DNA of 10,675 nt. Origin: Paracoccaceae bacterium (GTDB taxonomy: Bacteria; Pseudomonadota; Alphaproteobacteria; Rhodobacterales; Rhodobacteraceae). Position numbers and translations under genes: made by a program. The notes beneath the pieces were generated by a model. The model was not told the DNA's origin, did not search any database, and saw only the letters and a program-made list of their open reading frames with translations. The stretch is taken from NCBI GenBank assembly GCA_002746395.1, contig NVXA01000012.1:19874-30548 (forward strand), read 5' to 3'. Positions within the stretch are counted from its first letter, which is position 1. The number at the start of each line of letters is the position of its first letter. Below, piece by piece: positions 7,008 through 10,675 of the stretch.

Positions 7008-8466
7008 CTGCATCCTGCCACCCAGCATACTTCGATTTCCGTGTGCCTGCATCCATTGATGGGATGAACTGTCGCTCCAGACTCCAATTATCAGCAAAAC
7101 CGGATTGATCGGGGTACATTCCGGAATGCATTCCCGCCAACCATGCGGCCCCCAATGCTGTAGTTTCAAGTATGTTTGGCCGATCCACTGGGGTGCCCAA
7201 AATATCTGACAAAAATTGCATGGCCCAATCGTTCGCGCTCATGCCACCATCAACCCGAAGAATGCCTTTCGTACCACCGGTCCAATCGTTTTGCATGGCC
7301 TCCAGTAAATCGCGGGTTTGATAACCTACGCTTTCCAACGCCGCGCGCGCTAAATCATTTTGGTTTGAGCCTCGCGTAAGCCCGAAAATTGCCCCGCGGC
7401 ATTCGGCATCCCAGTAAGGCGCCCCAAGCCCGGTAAACGCGGGAACCATGTAAACGCCAGATTCGCCCGCTGCCTCCGCCATTTTTTGGGTTTCGCTGGC
7501 ATGCCCGAGAATCCCGAGCCCGTCACGCAACCACTGCACCACAGCCCCCGCAACGAAAATTGAACCTTCCAACGCATAAGTGGTTTCTCCATCCAACTGA
7601 TAAGCGATCGTTCCTAATAGGCGGTTTTTCGAAGTTACAAGCTGATCACCGGTGTTCAGCAGGGCAAAACAGCCAGTTCCGTAGGTTGATTTCATCATGC
7701 CTGGTGTGAAACACGCTTGCCCGATCGTGGCGGCTTGCTGGTCACCTGCAATGCCATGAATCGGGATCGCACCGCCAAGTAGGTCGGGTGTGGTGATGCC
7801 GAAACCTGAAGCGCAATCGTGAACTTCGGGCAACATATTCATTGGAATGTCCAGAATGCCGCAGATTTCCGTATCCCAATGTCCGTTACGAATGTCGTAA
7901 ATCATCGTGCGCGCCGCGTTGGTAGCATCGGTTGCATGGGTTTTTCCGCCCGTCAATTTCCACAGTAAGAAACAATCGACAGTGCCAAAAAGAAGGTCCC
8001 CGTTAACTGCCTTGGCGCGCGCGCCTTCAACATTGTCTAATATCCACTTGATTTTAGTGGCCGAGAAATACGGATCTAGAAGCAATCCCGTTTTCTCGGT
8101 TATCATCGGCTCCAAGCCATCCGCCTTGAGGGATTTACAGGTATCCGAAGTGCGTCGGTCTTGCCAGACAATGGCGTTATATACCGGTTGTCCGGTTGCC
8201 TTGTCCCAAACGATGGTTGTCTCGCGTTGGTTGGTTATACCGATGGACGCAATGTCACGCGCTTGAACACCGTGCTTCTTCATTGCCTCGCGGCACATGT
8301 CGATGGTGGTTTTCCAGATTTGGTCTGGTTCATGCTCCACCCAGCCAGAGGCAGGGAAATGTTGCGTGAACTCTTTTTGCGCGGTTGCCGCGATTTGCAT
8401 CCCCTCGTCAAAAAGAATCGCGCGGCTAGAGGTGGTTCCCTGATCGATAGCGAGAATATATTTCAT
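6982..8466 (-). CDS. glpK: Glycerol kinase
   Basis: GlpK phosphorylates glycerol with ATP to sn-glycerol 3-phosphate, trapping it in the cytoplasm for phospholipid synthesis or catabolism. The 494-residue product has the normal family length (about 500). It starts [16 protein letters not shown], with the phosphate-binding DQGTTS loop (8-13). Glycerol-contacting residues are present: Arg81-Glu82 (NQRETT), Tyr133 and Asp242 (GIAGDQQA). FGGY-family motifs include [12 protein letters not shown] (341-352) and the [11 protein letters not shown] / [13 protein letters not shown] segment (371-393). ATG 8466 has AGGGG five bases upstream (8476-8472 on the reverse strand). No glpF, glpD or glp regulator is in the window. 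It lies 70 bases after flgD on the same strand, an unusual neighbour, and its 3' end overlaps the PAS gene convergently by 26 bp. Confidence 0.97.
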   Translation of the reverse strand: MKYILAIDQGTTSSRAILFDEGMQIAATAQKEFTQHFPASGWVEHEPDQIWKTTIDMCREAMKKHGVQARDIASIGITNQRETTIVWDKATGQPVYNAIVWQDRRTSDTCKSLKADGLEPMITEKTGLLLDPYFSATKIKWILDNVEGARAKAVNGDLLFGTVDCFLLWKLTGGKTHATDATNAARTMIYDIRNGHWDTEICGILDIPMNMLPEVHDCASGFGITTPDLLGGAIPIHGIAGDQQAATIGQACFTPGMMKSTYGTGCFALLNTGDQLVTSKNRLLGTIAYQLDGETTYALEGSIFVAGAVVQWLRDGLGILGHASETQKMAEAAGESGVYMVPAFTGLGAPYWDAECRGAIFGLTRGSNQNDLARAALESVGYQTRDLLEAMQNDWTGGTKGILRVDGGMSANDWAMQFLSDILGTPVDRPNILETTALGAAWLAGMHSGMYPDQSGFADNWSLERQFIPSMDAGTRKSKYAGWQDAVSRCLTNR

Positions 8467-8536
8467 CGTAACCCCTGTGATGACCTGTTCGGCACCACGA
8501 TATCAGATGATATGGGGGAGGGTAGAAAATTTTACC
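8467..8536 (-). promoter_or_regulatory. flgD-glpK spacer with a 14-bp dyad
   Basis: ATATCA (8500-8505) and TGATAT (8508-8513) are exact reverse complements with a 2-bp centre, 34-47 bases before the glpK start, where an operator or promoter element would sit. A second inverted repeat, AGGGTA / TACCCT at 8519-8524 and 8533-8538, overlaps the flgD stop codon; in the leftward direction it is followed by C-rich sequence rather than T's, so it is not a good intrinsic terminator. A separate glpK promoter is plausible but not demonstrated. Confidence 0.35.
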
Positions 8537-9205
8537 CTAAGATTGGGGCATCCGCACGGCATCCGCTTCTTCTGCCGTAAGGGTAGTGCCGTCTTCAAAT
8601 ATCAAAATAGTATTACCGCGGTCTAGGCGTACTTCTGTCACCAAACCAAATACCGATCCTGGGTTCGATTCAAGCAAACTGCCATTCGCGTAGCTTTCCA
8701 CCTCAAAACTATATTTCCCAAATGGGGCTGTTCCTGTTTCTTGTGTGTTGCCATTCCAAGTAACCGAACCAGAATTTGAGTCAAATGGTTGTGAGTGAGT
8801 AACTGTGCCGCTTTCATCACGAACCACGAGGCGGGCAGAGTCCGCCGACGAGTGCGCCGTGACGTTGACATTGATTGGTTGACCATTAAAGTTTGCGGTC
8901 CCTTCGTGACGCACTTCTTTATCTAGCCATTCGGTTAAGCTTTCCGTTGGTTTTGCTGCAAACAATTCAATCAGTTCATCCAGTTTACTATTGGTCTCAG
9001 TTTGTTGTTCTACCGAAGAAAAACTGGCCAATTGAGAGACGAACTCCGTCGAATCCATAGGTTTAGTCGGATCCTGATTTTTCATTTCAGTCGTTAGCAA
9101 GGCTAAAAACATCTGGTAATCGCTGTCGTTGGCGGCTTCTGCTTCTTGTGTGGGCGCGGTAGAAATAGCTGTGCGCGCAGTGGCTGAAATGTCAGTTGTT
9201 TGCAT
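8537..9205 (-). CDS. flgD: Flagellar hook assembly (hook-capping) protein FlgD
   Basis: FlgD caps the growing flagellar hook and guides hook subunit assembly outside the cell, then is discarded. The 222-residue product has the FlgD N-terminal hallmark at residues 33-67: FLALLTTEMKNQDPTKPMD followed by STEFVSQLASFSSVEQ. A C-terminal region rich in beta-strands (about 105-205, including VRDESGTVTHSQPFD and GKYSFEVESYANG) fits the FlgD Ig-like/tudor part. There is no cleaved signal peptide, as expected for type III export through the flagellar apparatus. ATG 9205 has AAGGA seven bases upstream (9217-9213). It starts 14 bases after the fliK stop, so the pair is one transcription unit. Confidence 0.95.
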   Translation of the reverse strand: MQTTDISATARTAISTAPTQEAEAANDSDYQMFLALLTTEMKNQDPTKPMDSTEFVSQLASFSSVEQQTETNSKLDELIELFAAKPTESLTEWLDKEVRHEGTANFNGQPINVNVTAHSSADSARLVVRDESGTVTHSQPFDSNSGSVTWNGNTQETGTAPFGKYSFEVESYANGSLLESNPGSVFGLVTEVRLDRGNTILIFEDGTTLTAEEADAVRMPQS

Positions 9206-9219
9206 AAGGTTTTCCTTGG

Positions 9220-10389
9220 TTATAGGCGGATATCAAGACTGCCCGATTGGGATTGCAGTGCCATTTCAATGGTCGAAGCAACTTCTGCATGTTCAGGCGA
9301 GACGGATGAATGCTGTGCTTTGTCCTCCTCGAAGGTAGGTTGGTTTTGCTGTTGATCGCGATGTGAAAATTCCAGTGACGCTTCGCTAAAACCGGATTTG
9401 GCAAGCTCGCGGGACAGCAGCTCTGCGTGTCGGCGTAAAAGATCGGAGGTTTCGGCTTTCTCGCTTGTAACCGTTGCTGATAATCCGGAGTCAGTTTGCG
9501 TTATGGAAATAATTACCCGCCCGAGTTCGGGTGGGTCTAGGCGTATTTCAACGGTGTTTTTCGACGTATTTGAAATTGCGCTCGAAATTTGCAAAACAAC
9601 TTTGGCCTCTGCCGTTTGTGGCTGACCCGGGTTCGGTTGAGCCATGGGCATGGTGGTTTGTAAGGATCGCTGCACTTGCGTTTTATCCGAAATACCCTGT
9701 CCAAAACTATCAACATCAGGCTGCACTTCAGCAGTGATTTGGGATTTTGATTCGGGTGGTTTGATACTGGAAGTGTCCAGTGGGTTCTGTGTCGCTGACC
9801 GCAGTGCAATAGTTTCAGGTTGTGCAACCGCGGGCCTGCGGTCGAACTTATTTTCAACCATCTGGCCACTCGATTGTGCTGCGATTTGCGCGCCTTCCGG
9901 AAGTTTTGTTTCAAACGAGGTTTTCGCTGCCGAAGCGCTTTCGACAACATTGGATGTAGAGGTTGTGCGCGAAATTTCGTTGCTAGAGAGAGACTCCAGA
10001 GGAGTTGCTACCACGTTTTTGGGGGTGCTATCGGCGCCTTCCGTCGGTAAACCCCTTGCCTGCACGATAATTTCAGAGGCAGCCAATTGTAGCGACACGT
10101 CTGGCCTGCTCCCCTCACCCGCAGGGTTTCCGATGACAAGTTCGCCATCTATACTAGGGGGCTGCGCGACGCCTTCTTCTGATTGCATCTCCAGCGGCAA
10201 CATTTTCCGCAAAATTTGCCCCACTTGTGCAAAGTCACGTGATTCTGTGGACCTTTGGACGGAAGCCTCCTCGATCAAACCAAGTTCGGTATCAAAGCTG
10301 GCTTCGGGCATGACACCTGCAACCTCAACGCTGGCTTTCCCAACCCCTCTTGGCGTTTGCGGGGCTAGTTCGGGCATTATAGACGCCAT
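9220..10389 (-). CDS. fliK: Flagellar hook-length control protein FliK
   Basis: FliK is exported during hook building, measures hook length and switches the export apparatus from hook to filament substrates. The 389-residue product has a long low-complexity N-terminal part (1-260) rich in Ser, Thr, Gln, Ala and Pro, typical of the disordered ruler segment. It has a conserved C-terminal Flg_hook domain at about 263-345: EIRLDPPELGRVIISI (281-296), then ATVTSEKAETSDLLRRHAEL and a final amphipathic helix. A Gln/Glu/Ser-rich tail of about 45 residues follows. ATG 10389 has AAGGA eight bases upstream (10402-10398). It is followed closely by flgD and is divergent from the rod-binding gene at 10500. 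The N-terminal part would not be recognisable alone; the C-terminal domain and the flgD linkage make the call. Confidence 0.9.
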   Translation of the reverse strand: MASIMPELAPQTPRGVGKASVEVAGVMPEASFDTELGLIEEASVQRSTESRDFAQVGQILRKMLPLEMQSEEGVAQPPSIDGELVIGNPAGEGSRPDVSLQLAASEIIVQARGLPTEGADSTPKNVVATPLESLSSNEISRTTSTSNVVESASAAKTSFETKLPEGAQIAAQSSGQMVENKFDRRPAVAQPETIALRSATQNPLDTSSIKPPESKSQITAEVQPDVDSFGQGISDKTQVQRSLQTTMPMAQPNPGQPQTAEAKVVLQISSAISNTSKNTVEIRLDPPELGRVIISITQTDSGLSATVTSEKAETSDLLRRHAELLSRELAKSGFSEASLEFSHRDQQQNQPTFEEDKAQHSSVSPEHAEVASTIEMALQSQSGSLDIRL

Positions 10390-10499
10390 GAATCCGTTCC
10401 TTTCGATCTGTTGCCTGAACTTTCTCCTAGATTAGTTACTATTTCTTTACCGCCTGTGAAGAATACTGATTCTAACGCAAAAGCTTTGAGGCATTTTAG
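10390..10499. promoter_or_regulatory. Divergent promoter region between fliK and the rod-binding gene
   Basis: Both genes must start from here. A degenerate CtrA-like arrangement lies at 10435-10450: on the reverse strand GTAA, seven bases, GTAAC, which is the consensus TTAA-N7-TTAAC with one change in each half. No sigma54 element (TGGCAC-N5-TTGC type) was seen. TGAGG at 10487-10491 is the ribosome binding site for ATG 10500, and AAGGA at 10402-10398 serves fliK. Confidence 0.4.
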
Positions 10500-10675
10500 A
10501 TGGAAATACCCCCAGTAAACCCCTTGGTAAATCAGGTCACGCCTGACGCCGACCGCGATAAGTTCAAAGAAGTCGCCACCGCATTAGAGGCAAGCTTTCT
10601 GGCCGAGATGCTGAAATATACAGGCGCTGGCGAATCGCGAAGTTCATTCGGCGGAGGGAAGGGCGAAGACGCCTT
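10500..10675 (+). CDS. flgJ: Flagellar rod-binding protein, FlgJ N-terminal type (partial, runs off the right edge)
   Basis: Proteins with this domain cap or bind the periplasmic rod while the flagellar rod assembles. The 58 visible residues start MEIPPVNPLVNQ and contain the domain hallmark ATALEASFLAEMLKYTG (about residues 31-47), followed by a glycine-rich GGGKGEDA segment matching the usual GG..E..F. ATG 10500 is preceded by TGAGG eight bases upstream. In alphaproteobacteria this is commonly a short single-domain protein (called CheL in Caulobacter) lacking the muramidase half of enterobacterial FlgJ; whether that holds here cannot be seen. It is divergent from fliK, and more flagellar genes are likely beyond the edge. 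Confidence 0.82.
   Translation, partial: MEIPPVNPLVNQVTPDADRDKFKEVATALEASFLAEMLKYTGAGESRSSFGGGKGEDA

Noticed and set aside
8519-8538. AGGGTA / TACCCT inverted repeat as an intrinsic terminator after flgD
   Set aside because: The stem is short, overlaps the stop codon, and is followed by C-rich sequence instead of a T-run in the direction of transcription.
9644-10435. A 263-codon open frame on the plus strand opposite fliK
   Set aside because: It is antisense to a gene with a clear Flg_hook domain and good ribosome site; its translation shows no recognisable domain, and it looks like a by-product of fliK codon composition.
1-10675. Insertion sequences, phage genes, CRISPR arrays, tRNA or rRNA genes
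   Set aside because: I saw no regularly spaced repeats, transposase-like translation, terminal inverted repeats or RNA-gene landmarks; nearly all the window is accounted for by intact genes.

Overview
The window looks like a chromosomal segment of a marine-type alphaproteobacterium, most likely Rhodobacterales (roseobacter group). This rests on the protein sequences: a UbiE/UbiB pair, a DivL-like PAS protein, alphaproteobacterial FliK, FlgD and a single-domain rod-binding protein, plus a CtrA-type TTAA-N7-TTAA box. By eye, base composition is near 50% G+C, low for many roseobacters. I see no IS element, phage gene, tRNA, rRNA or CRISPR array.

Left part (1-3798): a partial galE (UDP-glucose 4-epimerase) runs leftward out of the window. 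It is divergent, across an AT-rich promoter region, from a rightward lipid and quinone group: uppS (cis-prenyltransferase), ubiE (C-methyltransferase of ubiquinone synthesis) and ubiB (ubiquinone-synthesis kinase/ATPase-like protein). ubiE and ubiB overlap by an ATGA junction. uppS is not in the common frr-uppS-cdsA-dxr setting, so it could be a second cis-prenyltransferase.

Middle (3916-7007): a membrane-anchored FMN / 3Fe-4S protein of the glutamate synthase family has no amidotransferase domain. It is followed by a 110-bp non-coding stretch rich in TTAA elements. That stretch holds a 20-bp dyad and one exact CtrA-consensus site. Next comes a 489-residue membrane protein with two PAS domains and a recognisable but eroded histidine-kinase ATPase domain. 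It has no dimerisation/phospho-acceptor helices, and the N-box asparagines are gone. I read it as a DivL-like pseudokinase, and it is the most interesting item here.

Right part (6982-10675): a leftward series fliK - flgD - glpK. fliK and flgD are 14 bases apart, and glpK (glycerol kinase) follows flgD after 70 bases with no convincing terminator between them. The 3' end of glpK overlaps the 3' end of the PAS gene by 26 bp in convergent orientation. A rod-binding (FlgJ-type) gene is divergent from fliK and runs out of the window on the right, so a larger flagellar locus probably continues there.

Working idea (inference): the CtrA-box pseudokinase beside flagellar genes may be an accessory input or feedback element of the CckA-ChpT-CtrA motility circuit. 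The uppS-ubiE-ubiB group and the FMN/Fe-S protein may share a link to membrane isoprenoids and quinones.
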